Positions 35,701 through 48,248 are shown, counted from the stretch's first letter. The stretch is 64,000 bases of DNA from Hypericum androsaemum (GCA_963995505.1 OZ023189.1:17507495-17571494); one strand, 5' to 3'. The notes: generated by a model not told the origin, from the letters alone. Numbers and translations: made by a program.

Positions 35701-36923
35701 TTCTACAAAGCAACCAGTCACATGGAGGTAAGGAGTCTGGCATACAAATAGAGAGGCACAAATAAGAAGGACGAAGTTCAATGCAACACGTAACGAACTT
35801 CACCGAACGTGTACATCTGAAGTCAAAAGAAGACATTCAATCAGCAAGCATGATAGTGTATACCTGTAACAAGCTCGCCAGATGGCAACTTTATAACTGC
35901 CTGGATTGCTGAATCATGAGCCTCCCAGGACTCAGCAGCTTGGCCCTTCTTCCATCGCCTCAAGGTACTACCATGTACAAGAACAAGCAACGGAGAATCA
36001 AAGCATTGAAGGGAAACTAATGAATCACAAAACATAGGCAAGTGCATTATGAAACCAAGCTGCAGTCGTACTAAAATATTGTGATAAAATTATTTTCCTG
36101 TCAATGGCAAAAAATGTTGCTTCGTGGAAAATTACTTCCGGATCAAATTTTATTTCCTCAGGATCAAATTGAACCAACATGTATATCTTCGGTGGAAAAT
36201 AACTCAACACGAGGTACTATCTACCAAAAAATAAGAGCATTCTAAATTCACGAAAATCAGCCATAAGAATATGAACAATCAAATTGTAAATAATACCATA
36301 ACCAAGCGAGAGTTTCGAGTTTCAACAGACACTTTTAAAGTTCGGCCGGCCCGCACTCAAACTAGGAGCACCAACAAATTAACCTACTCCCAACAATTAA
36401 AAAGCGGCTAATCGGTAATAGAAGCAGAAATGCAAGTAAACCCGTGGAATCTCACCAGTCGAGCGAGGAAGAAACCACGTCGTCCCCGTCCAAAGTAATG
36501 CCAGTGACCTGGAGGCGGTGGCCGGATAAAGTCCTCGCCCTCTCCCCTGTGCTCAGGTCCCAGACGATGACCAGCGTGTCCATGCCACCAGACACAACCC
36601 CGCCCTGGGGGAGCTCTTCGCAGGGCGGGACCCACGCCACGGGCCCAACGAAGCTGGTGTGGCCCAGCAGAATCTTCGAGGCGGAGTACTTGCGCTTATC
36701 CGATCCGTCCGCCGACCAGAACCTCACCGTCCGGTCCCTCGACGACGTCGCTATCCCCAAACTCCCGCACACACATATCCCCCGCACCTACGCCGATAAC
36801 GCAGAGAGTAAATACCGAAATCATTTTAGGGTAAAAAGAACGCGAAGAGGAGCTTACGTCATCGTCGTGGCCGCGAAGCTCGCAGCTGAGTTTGTACTCT
36901 TTCGTGTCGATCTCCATCGCCAT
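29764..36923 (-). CDS. PLAA: PLAA/DOA1-like ubiquitin-binding WD40-PFU-PUL protein (22 exons)
   Basis: Homologue of yeast Doa1/Ufd3 and animal PLAA, which binds ubiquitin and CDC48/p97 in ubiquitin recycling and protein sorting. The reconstructed frame is 761 residues, equal to the plant family size. Exons include 36923-36858, 36787-36456, 35967-35864, 35621-35553, 34867-34807, 34623-34484, 34374-34185, 33986-33925, 33807-33719, 33291-33219, 33117-33058, 32844-32698 and 32604-32566; nine more lie between 32483 and 29764, the last ending GADIEKLTGQS. Seven WD40 blades come first (TSSRDRTVRFWS, SSSEDCTAKIWK, TACSDGVARIWT). The PFU region (DNGVAYAWNMRERKWDKIGE, YDYVFDVDIGDGEPVRKLPY) follows, then an armadillo-like PUL domain (HIPKQGMLVFDVAQFEGILK, LKDTSHYHTSSFADADIALL, CISSPNKNVLLAYSTLLLNY). 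The in-frame codon at 36956 is GTG, so the ATG at 36923 is the start. One intron holds a 33-nt candidate alternative exon. Confidence 0.97.
31914..32030 (-). repeat. Duplicated exon-end/splice-donor segment in a PLAA intron
   Basis: The segment around the exon donor at 32018 (CTGGTTAGTTTC, then CACCTCTATGCTATTTC) recurs about 100 bp downstream in transcription (GCTGGTTAGTTCCC, then CACGTCTATGCTATTTC). The second copy, with acceptor TTTTACGTAG upstream, defines a 33-nt open segment at 31952-31920. Confidence 0.7.
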
Positions 36924-37877
36924 CGCCTTCGCCTCGCTCCTCCTCTCCTTCTCCACCGCCGATCCGACGGTTTCTTTGCTTCGTTTCTTGTTTTTACTTC
37001 GTTTCCAAGTCAGTTCAGTTCTTTCTCTCTCTCTCTCCCCGCTCTTGATCGGTTTATTTCAAAACTAGTACTTCAACTTTCATGTTTTACATGGGCGTCG
37101 CCTCTTGCTCTCGATTTTTCCAATAAGCTCCCTTTCTATTGTGTCACAATCTTGATTTCGACCAAACTTTTTATTTTCCTTTTAGGATCTTTTGGTTAAC
37201 ACCATCTAGCGACTAATCCAAATTCGAGTCGACTAAGATTTTTAAAAAGTAATAAAATTTTTCTAACAGGTATTTAACATCATTATATTCTCACGGATTC
37301 GAAGTCGAGACATCTTGATTAAGTTAGAACAATTTTATCATCAATGTGGTTATTTTTTTATATAAGTAAATTTTCACATTAATAGTTAGAAATGTCAAAG
37401 ATCGAACCAGAGGGCCTTGATCAATTCTTATTAAGCTTGTGTCCACAATTATGGGTATGGGTTCGATTACAAATGAGATCCATCTTTAAATTAGGTTATT
37501 TTGACTATAGATATGGTCTTAATATGGGGCTTGGATTGGGTCCAAAATGGACCCATTCTGGACCGTTTGGAGTGAAGGACAAGCAGAATTTTTTTATAAA
37601 AAATAATAAATATGGGGATAAAAATAAAAAAGTTTGCACGCGGAGCAGGGGATCACCGACATGACATTATCGATAACTGGGCATGCCATTGTCGTAGCAC
37701 GCAGGCCATTATCAATAACTGGACTTGCCATTGTCGTAACTGGGACATGCCATTGTCAAAACCAGGATATACCATTATCGGTCCTTCAGTCCAAACAGTC
37801 TGGAATGATCCCTTCACTCCGGACCCAATCCACTGCACTTAATATGGATGTGGATATGACAATAAAATTTTGTTGTC
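36924..37877. promoter_or_regulatory. PLAA upstream region and spacer to LTR block
   Basis: A CT-rich microsatellite (about 37021-37040, CTCTCTCTCTC) lies about 100 bp upstream of the PLAA ATG, a usual position for plant core promoters and 5' UTRs. Further right there is a copy of the dispersed motif (about 37210-37350). A short imperfect tandem stretch with GCCATTGTCGTA and CCATTATC (about 37660-37780, unit about 22 bp) comes next. No gene was found. Confidence 0.45.
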
Positions 37878-38993
37878 TGTCGGAGGTGGTGTACTTGATT
37901 AGGATCTGGTATAGTCGAGGCAAGAGTTGGACTCTTTCTCCGTAAGACGAGATTGTCCAGTATTCAGTGCTTACAGGCTACGGCAATCGTCCCCAAGATA
38001 CAACGACTTTCGAACTTCGAGTTCGTAGCACAACGACCCTCGAAGCTTCCGACAAACTGTCAGAAATTCGGAACTTTCTGAGAGAGGGAGAGAGAGCCTA
38101 CAATTGCTAATGAATGCTTATGCAAGTTGTAGTGGAGTGAGATGCAAATGAGGGAGAGAGGCCTATTTATAGGCGCTGGATGGGAGGGAGGCTGACACTC
38201 CGAAGGGGCGTGTCCGTTCGACCAGCAGGCAGACTGGCTGCACTCGTGGCTCTTCGAAGATATTCTGGAACCCTTCGGCAGGCAACCCTTCGCTCGTGTC
38301 TCTTCGGTGGGAATCTGAGCAGAGGCCTTCGTCGCACTCCTACGCGAGGAATCTCGCGACCCTTCGGTCGTCTGGAAGTCTCCGGGATATTCTAGCCCTT
38401 CGTGCCTCTTCATCCGAGTAGCCTGAGTAGTTTTCTGTCGGAGGTGGTGTACTTGATTAGGATCTGGTATAGTCGAGGCAAGAGTTGGACTCTTTCTCCG
38501 TAAGACGAGATTGCCCAGTATTCAGTGCTTACAGGCTACGGCAATCATCCCCAAGATACAACGACTTTCGAACTTCGAGTTCGTAGCACAACGACCCTCG
38601 AAGCTTCCGACAAACTGTCAGAAATTTGGAACTTTCTGAGAGAGGGAGAGAGAGCCTACAATTGCTAATGAATGCTTATGCAAGTTGTAGTGGAGTGAGA
38701 TGCAAATGAGGGAGAGAGGCCTATTTATAGGCGCTGGATGGGAGGGAGGCTGACACTCCGAAGGGGCGTGTCCGTTCGACCAGCAGGCAGACTGGCTGCA
38801 CTCGTGGCTCTTCGAAGATATTCTGGAACCCTTCGGCAGGCAACCCTTCGCTCGTGTCTCTTCGGTGGGAATCTGAGCAGAGGCCTTCGTCGCACTCCTA
38901 CGCGAGGAATCTCGCGACCCTTCGGTCGTCTGGAAGTCTCCGGGATATTCTAGCCCTTCGTGCCTCTTCATCCGAGTAGCCTGAGTAGTTTTC
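37878..38993. repeat. 558-bp tandem duplication at LTR end
   Basis: Two head-to-tail copies, 37878-38435 and 38436-38993, both start TGTCGGAGGTGGTG and end GCCTGAGTAGTTTTC. I saw only three differences between them (TGTCC/TGCCC, ATCGTCC/ATCATCC, ATTCGG/ATTTGG), so the duplication is recent. It covers the terminal part of the copia element 1 left LTR, including the terminus itself. Confidence 0.9.
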
Positions 38994-39321
38994 GAGCTTT
39001 GGTAAAACTTTGAAGCTCCTCACGATGATGTGCACGTGCAAAGTGTTAAGTGCGCCACAAAGTACCCATTGTGACCTACGTCCAATGAGCCATGCACACA
39101 CGCGCGTGCTCATGCTCGTGCTCGGATGGTGCTACGCACCATCCTCGCAGGCAGCTTCAGTCAGCTCTTCAGGTGGAACATTTAATGTTATACCAGCTTG
39201 GGCTTCTTTTTATAAATAGGGAAAAATTCTTTGTGATTTTCGATGTGGTAATGGTTCTCCCATCCTTAGTTTGGGCTTTTCAGCTTGGGCCAAATGCATT
39301 AATTATGCATTTATTCCAACA
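38436..39321 (-). mobile_element. Copia element 1, 3' LTR
   Basis: LTR of 886 bp on the minus strand. It starts TGTTGGAATAAATGC (39321 leftward) next to a purine-rich tract (TGTGGGAT), and ends CTCCGACA at 38436, so the termini are TG...CA. The left 558 bp are repeated once more beyond the boundary (37878-38435). Confidence 0.75.
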
Positions 39322-40062
39322 ATCCCACACATGAATGATGATTAATCCATGCTGACACTTTTAAGAAAAATTCTGACGAAATATCATTACATTGAGATAG
39401 GTAGCTTACGGCTTTGAACCTTCTCTAGTAAGATGTTATCAGATTTACTTGGTGCTCAGTGAACGCGATGTCTTGAACTGGTCAGCTTTTTTATGTAAAC
39501 CAAGACAATAACATTTACACAATGAAATCTCTAATATCCTTTGGTTCTCAAGTTTTATCTGTTTCGGCCATGGACCATATCTTGGATTCATAAGTATTTT
39601 TCTATTTGAAGTGGCCTCATTTCACACTTATATAGGTGATCTCCTATCAGGAGTATGCAGCCATACTCCACCTTTTCTTGGTATAGGAATTATTAAAAGC
39701 ATAGACGCTTAACCTTACCACAACTCTGCAGGTTTGTACTTGGGCAGCTTCTGAGAATGGGATGGGTTCTAAGTAATTATCTGAACCATCCATAACTTAG
39801 TTATCTCATTGCACCAAGTTTGTGGGATCTCCACTCATCATGGTTGAGTTACCGCTATGAACGTTCTTTAATTTGTGGGTTTTAACCCTATTCCCCTTAT
39901 TGCGTTATACATTTAATCTCTGTTGATTCTTTTCGTCAAAGGATCAGCTATGTTGTCCTTAGACTTCACATAATCAATGGTAATTATACCACCAAAGATT
40001 AATTACCTAACGGTGTTATGTCTCCTACGGATGTGTCGAGACTTACCATTGTACATTGTACT
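39322..40062 (-). mobile_element. Copia element 1, region between RNase H and 3' LTR
   Basis: About 740 bp downstream of the RNase H fragment, ending at the polypurine tract TGTGGGAT (about 39322-39330). It carries broken C-terminal polyprotein sequence and non-coding sequence. A similar layout occurs in element 3 at 51167-51900. Confidence 0.6.
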
Positions 40063-43000
40063 TTATGCTCTCCCGATTGCAGACATGCTATCACAATGTA
40101 TCAATACAGGGGGCACATGCTTGTTCCAACATGGAATATCCTCTAGAAAGTTTCTGAGCCATTCAGCTTCTTTCCCAGCTTTATCTAGTACTATAAACTC
40201 TGACTCTATGGTGGATCGAGCTATGCACGTTTGTTTAGAGGATTTCCAGGACCCAACTCCTCCACCTATGGTGAACATATAACCACTAATGGATTTGGAG
40301 TCTTTAGTGTCCGATATCCAATTCGCATCACTGTATCCTTCTAATACAGTTGGATACCTAGTATAAAATATGACATAGTTCATAGTATGTTTTAGATACC
40401 TTAGAACTCTTTCCAGAGCTAACCAATGGTCTGGTCCTAGATTGCTCGTGAATTTACTAAGCTTGCTAACTGAGTATGCAATATCAGGGCGTGTACAATT
40501 TATCAAGTACATCAGGCCCCTAATGATTCTTGCATACTTTAGTTGAGATACTGGATCTCCTCTATTTTTAGCTAAGTGTAGACTTAGGTCTACCAGAGTC
40601 TTAGCTGCAGGTTTGTCAAAAGCTTTAAATTTCTTGAGTACATTCTCAACGTAGTGAGATTCTGACAAGACAATTCCTTCAGTTGTCCTAGAGATTTTAA
40701 TCCCTAGTATAACGTCAGCTAGACCCATATCTTTCATGTCAAAGTTGTTCCTTAACATGTTCTTAGTTTTCACGATAAGATCATTACTGCTTTCCATGAT
40801 TAGCATATCATTGACATACAGGCATACAATCACGTAAGCATCAAGTGTGTCTTTAATGTATACACATTTATCACACTCATTGATTTTAAAGCTATTTGAC
40901 ATCATTGTTTTGTCAAATTTCTCATGCCATTATTTTAGCGCATGTTTCAGCCCGTACAGTGACTTGACCAGCTTGCATGCTTTATGTTCTTGTCTGGGGG
41001 CAACAAACCCTTCAGGTTGTTCCATATATATTTCCTCTTCCAGTTCTCCATTTAGGAAAGCTATTTTTACATCCATCTGATGTATCTTGAAGTTATAGAG
41101 TGCTGCGACAGCTATGAGCACTCTAATAGATGTGATTCTTATGACCGGTGAATACGTGTCAAAGAAATCATATCCTTCCTTCTGTTTGAACCCTTTAGCT
41201 ACCAACTGAGCTTTGTACTTATCGATTGATCCATCAGCTTTGTATTTTTTTTAAGGATCCACTTGCAACCTAAAGGTTTACAACCTGGTGGGAGATCCAC
41301 GATTTCCCACATGTGATTTTATATGATGGACTCTATCTCACTGTTGATAGCTTCTTTCCAGAGAAGAGCATCTGAACTAGACAATGCCTCTTGGATTGTC
41401 CCAGGTGCATTTTCTAACACGTATGTCAGAAAATCTGGACCAAACGACTTAGCCGTTCTGGCCCTTTTGCTACGTCTAGGTTCCTCAACAACTTGATGTT
41501 GAGTAGCTTCATGAGCTCTTTTATTAGAGCTTGGGTCTTTTTTCTCCTTGTTTAGAAAGATATTCTCAAAGAATGTTGCATTCCTTGATTCTATGACTAT
41601 TCTCTCGTTGATTTCATGGTTTTCAGACTTGTGCACTAGAAATCGGTAGGCGCTACTATTGTAAGCATATCCGATGAAAATACAGTCAACGGTCTTGGGT
41701 CCTATTCTCACCATTTTAGGTAGAGGTATTTCTACCTTAGCTAGGCACCCCCACACTTTAAGGTAACCGTAGGAAGGATTTCTCCCTTTTCATAGTTCGT
41801 ATGAGATTTTGTCCCTTTTCTTGTGTGGTAATTTATTTAAAATGTGATTAGCTGAGAGCACAGCTTCCCCTCACAAGTTTTGGGGTAAGCCCGAGCTAAT
41901 CAACATAGCGCTCATCATCTCTTTAAGAGTTCGATTCTTGCATTCAGCTACGCCATTTGATTGAGGTGAGTATGGAGCTATTGTCTGATGAATAATGCCA
42001 TTTTATTGGCAGAATTCCTCAAACGGAGCTACATATTCTCCCATCATCTTGATTTTAGTACTAAGTTAATTTTTAACCTCATTCTTATAACTCTTAAAAG
42101 CTTCTAGAGCTTCATCTTTTCATTTCAAGAGATGTATATAGCAGTACCTCGTACAATCATCAATAAATGTGATGAAATACTTTTTTCTACCTCTAGTTTG
42201 CACGTGTTTCATATCGCATATGTCGGTATGAATTAACTCTAAAGGTGTAGTACTTCTTTTCACTGAATGAAAAGGTGCTTTGGTCATTTTTGCCTCTACA
42301 CATACTTCACATTTATTGTTTAGGTCAAACTCTATTTTAGGTAATAAATTTAAACTTACTAACTTTCTTAGTGAGCTCAAATTTACATGTCATAATCTAT
42401 CATGCCATAAGTTAGAACACTCAGCCAAGTAAGAAAAATTAACAACTTTATTAGGCCCTTTAAAGGCGTGTTTAACAGTTATTACATTCATCTTGAAGAG
42501 TTCCCTCTCGAGGTAACCCTTTCATATAAAGGTACTAGTCTTAGTCAATACAAACCTATCGACCTCAACTTCATCCCAGCTTTGCTTAACAGTGAGCCGG
42601 ATACTAAATTCTTACGAATGTCTGAGACATGCAGCACATCCTTGAGGGTCAACTCTTTTCCGGAGGTCATCTTCAGCACCACCTGGCCTAGTCCGACTAT
42701 GGGAGAAGTTGTGGAGTTACCCATAAACAACTTCCGTCCGTTGATCAGGATATAGGTCGAGAATATCTCCTTGTCTGAGGAGATGTATCGGGTCGCTCCT
42801 ATGTCAATGAACCACTCTCTTGCGTTATCCACCAGATTGGCTTCAAATACCATGGCAGATAGGTGTAGCTCAAACATGTCTTCGGCCAGATTAGTCTTCT
42901 CTCGATCGTCCTTCTTTGGCAAGCGATAATCTTTGGCCATGTGACCGGACTTGTCGCAGTTGAAGCAATTGTCTTTGATCTTCTTAGCCTTCTTTTGCTT

Positions 43001-43223
43001 TGGCTCTTGCTTCTCCTGCTTATTCTCGACGATAAATTTTTTCATCCCGGCATCTTTCGTCTTGTACTTCTTCTCCAGGGAATTCCACAATTCTTTCGTA
43101 GTCGCTGTAACTCCATGCATCTAGGACGTTGATCTTCTGTTGATCAGCTTCATTTTCTGCCACCTTCGGAGCTTCTTTCTTCAAGAACCGAACCAAGTTG
43201 AGCATTGTCAAGTAGAACATCAT
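40063..43223 (-). pseudogene. Copia element 1 gag-pol, decayed
   Basis: Fragments in minus-strand order carry a Ty1/copia polyprotein. They are the gag zinc knuckle ([14 protein letters not shown]), protease with DIGAT in place of DSGAT, GAG-pre-integrase/HHCC (CEVCVEAKMTKAPF), integrase core (THTDICDMK-like, FITFIDDCTRYC), RT part 1 (MDVKIAFLNGELEEEIYMEQ), RT part 2 with YVNDM in place of YVDDM, and RNase H ([20 protein letters not shown]). There are many stops and frameshifts, for example between about 41760 and 42120 and after LYGLKHALK. Two catalytic motifs are altered, so the element cannot be autonomous. The RT and RNase H sequences are close to those of element 3. Confidence 0.92.
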
Positions 43224-43285
43224 CTTTTGTTGCCACCTCTTAAACTCGGTGCCATTGAACTTGGCCGACCTTTCAGCGTAAACAG

Positions 43286-43650
43286 CTCTTCTCCGTAAGA
43301 CAAGATTTCTCCGTATTCAGTGCTTACGGGCTGCGGCAATCGTTCCCAAGATACAACGATTTTTGGACATCGAGTTCGTAGCACAACGACCCTCAAAGCT
43401 TCGGGCGAACCGTCGGATATTCAGAACTTTCTGGGAAAGGGAGAGGCTGACTGGCTGCGCTCGTGGCTCTTCGGTCAGCTCTTCAGGTGGAACATTTAAT
43501 GTTACACCAGCTTGGAGCTTCTCCTTATAAACAGGAAAAAATCTCTTGCGATTTTTGATGTGGTAATGGTTCTCCCATCCTCAGCTTGGGCTTTTCAACT
43601 TGGACATTCCAGCTTGGGCCAAATACATTAATTATGCATTTATTCCGACA
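43286..43650 (-). mobile_element. Copia element 1, truncated 5' LTR
   Basis: Matches the element 1 3' LTR in pieces: TTCAGTGCTTACGGGCTGCG, GAGTTCGTAGCACAACGACC, TCAGCTCTTCAGGTGGAACA, and the end ATTATGCATTTATTCCGACA. Internal deletions shorten it to about 365 bp from 886. The U5 end and primer-binding site are gone, since the LTR joins gag-flanking sequence directly. Confidence 0.75.
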
Positions 43651-43873
43651 AATTTAAAACATCCATATCTGCATTTTGATATAATAGTATTATATTTGAT
43701 CCAGCATTTTTAGATGTGGTGAACTTTTTATCCAGATTCGGTCCATAAAATCTTAAGGTATTTGCTGTTAAGTGTTTTAGTAGTTTTTATTCAAGTAAGT
43801 CGAAAGATTTCACAAATTTAGATACCATCTCATCCAAACAAAATCTTGATTTGGATCTTTGTCATCCTCGGGT

Positions 43874-44264
43874 TGTTGGGAAATAACCCACTTTCCCGTG
43901 GACCCAAACAACGCAACGAACAAGATCGGAGCAAGATCTACGAACACAACGAGGAGATCGACCACAACTACGAGTAAAGAAAACTCACAGTCAAACAAGA
44001 ACAACAGATTTGGTCACCCGGTTCGATCTTAACCGATCTACGTCCGGGGGCGTACCAAGCTAGGAGATTTCACTATATCAAGCTCGATCTACACTTTGGA
44101 GCTTCACTTGCTCAATAATGGTGTTTCTCTCTCCTCTTCTCTCTCTGTCTCTCTCTACAAGGAAGAAGATCAATGTACAGTGACAGAGAAGCGGGGTATT
44201 TATAGTCCCAGTTCTGGACGGGGGCTACGCCCCCCCGCGGTGTCCGAAGTCTCCATACCCAACA
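43874..44264 (-). mobile_element. Copia element 2, 3' LTR
   Basis: 391 bp, TGTTGGGAAATAAC... to ...CCATACCCAACA on the plus strand. The polypurine tract lies just outside it on the minus strand (CAGGTGGGAGAT). It differs from the partner LTR at three positions that I could see. Confidence 0.95.
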
Positions 44265-44355
44265 ATCTCCCACCTGGAGACTGACATCAACACCTGCCGC
44301 CATTCACTTGATGACACCTTCTCCTCTTCACTTCTTGGTACGCCGGGTCTCTTCT

Positions 44356-47300
44356 CTAGTTTACTAGACCCGCTGAAGCCATGTTGAGCTTCAGCTTCTC
44401 TAAGGTAACCACCTTAGTCAACATATCCGCGGGATTCACTTTCTCGTTAATCTTTTCAAGCCTCAAGATCTTCCTTTCCAAGAGATCACGTATGTAGTGA
44501 TACTTCAACTCAATGTGCTTTGTCCTTGAGTGAAAAGCGGGATTCTTTGCCAAGTGTATCGCACTTTGGCTATCACTGTGGAGCACACTCTCACTTTTCT
44601 CTTTCCCCAACTCCACCAAGAAATTCTGCAACTATACCATCTCTTTACTTGCTTCCGTCACAGCCACGTACTCACTTTCCGCGGTTGACAAAGCTACTAC
44701 CTTTTGTAGTCTCGAGGCCCAAGATATCGCTGTCCCTCCCAGCGTAAAGACATAACCACTTGTGCTCCTCTTCTCATCATGGTCATTGGACCCCAAGTCC
44801 GCATCACAATAGCCTAGGAGCTTCACATCTTTGCCCTCAAAACAAAGACACTTCTCGGTGGTACCTCTCAAGTAGCCAAGGATCCATTTCACTGCAACCC
44901 AATGTTGCTCACCCGGATTGCTCATGAACTTGCTCACTACTCCCACCGCATGTGCTATGTCTGGCCTCGTACAAATCATAGCATACATCAAGCTACCCAC
45001 CGCCAAGCATAGGGAGTCTTCTCCATTTTAGCCTCCTCCGCCTTAGTCTTAGGCGAGTCCTTCTTGGACAATTTGAAGTGTCTAGCTAAAGGAGTCAACT
45101 TGGGGTTGGCATTTTGGATGCTAAACCTCTGCAGTACCTTCTCAATGTACTCGGCTTGTGAGAGAAATAGCTTCCCTGCAGCTCTATCTCTCTCAATCCT
45201 CATTCCAAGGATGTGCTTAGCCTCACCCAAGTCCTTCATGGCAAACCTTTCGGATAATTGCTTCTTCACCTTGCTCACCTCACTTGCACTGGTGCCTGCT
45301 ATCAACATGTCATCAACATAAAGCAGGAGGATGATATAGCCATTATCCAGCTTCTTCATATAACAACAATGATCCGCTCCACAACGAGAAAATTCAATCT
45401 CCCGAATGAATCCATCAAACTTCTTGTACCATTGTCTTGGAGCTTGCTTCAACCCGTACAGACTCCTCCTCAACCTGCACACAAGCTTATCGTTACCTTG
45501 CAAGAACCCCTCTGGTTGCTCCATGTAGATCTCTTCCTCTAGATCACCATGAAGAAATGCCGTCTTCACATCCATTTGCTCTAGCAATAAATCTTCAGCA
45601 GCCACCATACTTAGCACCATCCGGATGGTGGTCATTTTCACAACAGGAGTGAAGATGTCAGTGAAGTCAATACCATACTTCTGCTGAAATCCCTTTACAA
45701 CCAGTCTTGCTTTGTAACGTTTGGTGCCATCCGCCTCTTTCTTCACTCTATAGACCCACTTGTTATGCAATGCTTTCTTACCCTTGGGAAGTTTAACTAA
45801 CTCCCAAGTTCCATTGCTCCTCAAGGACTCCATCTCATCATTCATGGCAAGTTTCCACTCGTTCACTTGCTCACTTTCTTGAGCTTCTTCAAAATCCTCA
45901 AGTTCTCCTCCATCGGTCAATAAGAGATAGTAGTTTGCTGGCGAATATCTATCCGGAGATCCACGTTGTCTAGTGGATCTCCTCAATGGAACCACTGTTA
46001 GTGGTGATCTTGGCCCCATCTCCACTTCGGCCTCTTGGCCATCAAGTATCCTGCTCCCACCCGAGTTTGAGATGTCTAACTCGACCACCTCACCGGTAGG
46101 ATCCACTTCATCAGCTAAATCCCCCTTGTCCTTGTACATCACCTTCTCATTGAATATGACATCCCGGCTCCTCACAACCTTTCGGTTCTTCTCATCCCAA
46201 AAACGGAACCCGAACTCATCTCCTCCATAACCAATGAATGTGCACTTCTTGGACTTTGCATCAAGCTTACTCCTATCACCTGCATCCACAAGTACATAGG
46301 AAACACAACCAAACACTCGTAAGAAAGTCAGATCAACCTCTTTGCCACTCCACATCTCCTCCGGTATCTCATTCTCCAAAGGAGTTGATGGCCCTCTGTT
46401 GATCAAGAATGCTGCAGTATTTACAGCATCTGCCCAAAACATCTTCGGAAGGCCACTCTTCAACCTCATGGCCCTTGCTCTCTCATTTAGTGTTCGGTTC
46501 ATCCTCTCAGCTATGCCATTTTGCTGGGGGGTCCCAGCTACCGTCTTTTCTATGCAAATCCCATACTTCGCACAAAAGTCTTTGAACTCTTGAAGCTCGT
46601 ACTCACCACCATTATCGGACCTCAAACACTTCACCTTGAGATTCGTCTCGTTCTCCACAAGAGCCTTCCACTTCTTGAAGGCATTGAAAGCATCAGACTT
46701 ATGCTTTAGGAAGTAGACCCACACCTTCCTTGTAGAGTCATCTATGAAAGTCATGTAATACAAAGAACCACCCACGGATGCCACCGGTGCCGGTCCCCAC
46801 AGATCACTGTGGACCAATTCAAGCTTCTCCGGTTTAGGAGTTCTACCACTTCTTGAGAAGCTCACCCTCTTCTGCTTCCCAAATACACAGTCTTCACAAA
46901 GACCCACGTCCACGGTCTTTAGACCCGGTAGCTTCCCCTTTGAACAAAGCACCCGCATCCCCTTCTCACTCATGTGGCCAAGCCTACTATGCCACAGATC
47001 TGCATCATTGGTTGCTCCTACAAGATCAATGCTTTCATGAGTGTTCCTTGTCATGTACAACGTACCTTCCTTCTCACCACGAGCCACCACTGTAGCTCCC
47101 TTGGTGATCTTCCATGTCCGACAACCAAAGGTTACATTATACCCCTCTTCATCTAGTTGTCCTATGGAAAGCAAATTTCTTCTTAACCCTGGGATGTGTC
47201 TCACCCCCTTTAACAATAACAATAATCCATTGGGAGTATTGATTCTCACATCTCCTTTACCCACAATTTGCAATGGCTCATCATCGGCTAGATAAACCTT

Positions 47301-48233
47301 GCCAAATTCTCCTGGGGTATACAATTCCATTATCCCCTTGTCGCTACAAGAGTGGAATGATGCTCCTGAATCCAATACCCAAGCCTCCAACGGGCTACTA
47401 ACACTCAACATCAATGCATCCCCGTGGTCCTCTGTTATTGCATTTGCCAACTTGTCCTCCTTCTTCGGTGCCTTGCATTGGGTTCTAAAGTGGCCAAACT
47501 TCTCACAATTCTAACATTTAATGGAACTCATGTCCCTCTTCGAACCATCCTTCGATTTGGACTTGGACCTGCTCCGGTCCTTCTTCCCCTTCCACTTAGA
47601 TTCGGACCTCCCTCTATTGCTAGCATTCAAAGCCGAACCCGAGGCTACTCCGGACTCTTTCCTACGAATCTTCTCACTCATAATCAAGTCCCTCACCTCA
47701 TCCAACTTTAGTACCACCTTCCCCGCCGAGGCACTCACCGCCGTGACCGTGCCATTCCAACTATCGGGTAAGGAACTTAGCAAAATTAGAGCTTGTACCT
47801 CATCATCGAAGTCAATCTTCACCGAGCTCAAAGAGGCGATGGTCGCATTGAATTCGTGGAGGTGTACCGATACCGAGGTACTCTCTGCCATCTTAAGGTT
47901 GAAGAGCTTCCTCATCAAGTGAACTTTGTTGGCCGCCGATGGCTTCTCGTACATCTCGGACAACGTCTCCAACATCTCCTTCGTGGTCTTTGACTTTACT
48001 GTGTGCAAGGCCACGTTCCTAGACAAAGACAAGCGCACCACGCTCATCGCTTTCCGATCTAGGAGCTTCCACTCCTCTTCCTTCATGTCCTCAGGCTTCT
48101 TCCCATCAAGGGGCAAGTGCAAATCTTTGCCATACAAGTAGTCCTCTACTTGCATCTTCCAGAAGCCGTAGTCGACGCCATCGAACTTCTCCACGGGCGA
48201 TCTCACATCACCCATCGTGATTGCTCCCACCAC
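44356..48233 (-). pseudogene. Copia element 2 gag-pol, nearly intact
   Basis: One frame runs through gag (from 48233 or the ATG at 48215), protease, integrase, RT and RNase H. Visible motifs are a zinc knuckle continuing as CEKFGHFRTQC, protease DSGAS, integrase HHCC (WHSRLGH, CEDC) and DDE (FIDDSTRKVW, SDNGGEY, QNGIAERMN), RT (MDVKTAFLHGDLEEEIYMEQ; YVDDMLIAG) and RNase H (GYCDADLGSNDHD, AESEYVAVTEASKEMV). Lesions are a TAG at 47513-47511 inside the zinc knuckle, where Trp is expected, a one-base frameshift near 45005, and a TAG at 44634-44632 after KEMV, where Trp is also expected. The element is therefore disabled but young. Its LTRs, PBS and PPT are intact, so it could be mobilised in trans. 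Confidence 0.95.
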
Positions 48234-48248
48234 GCCCTAAACCCAGGT

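Noticed and set aside
36444..37199. Plus-strand open frame of 251 codons over the PLAA 5' end
   Set aside because: It is antisense to WD40 exons 1-2 and their upstream region. Composition and motifs support the minus-strand PLAA exons.
38060..38971. Identical 117- and 71-codon open frames in tandem, as a possible duplicated gene
   Set aside because: They lie wholly within the 558-bp LTR duplication, and identity comes from the recent repeat. No domain or start context was seen.
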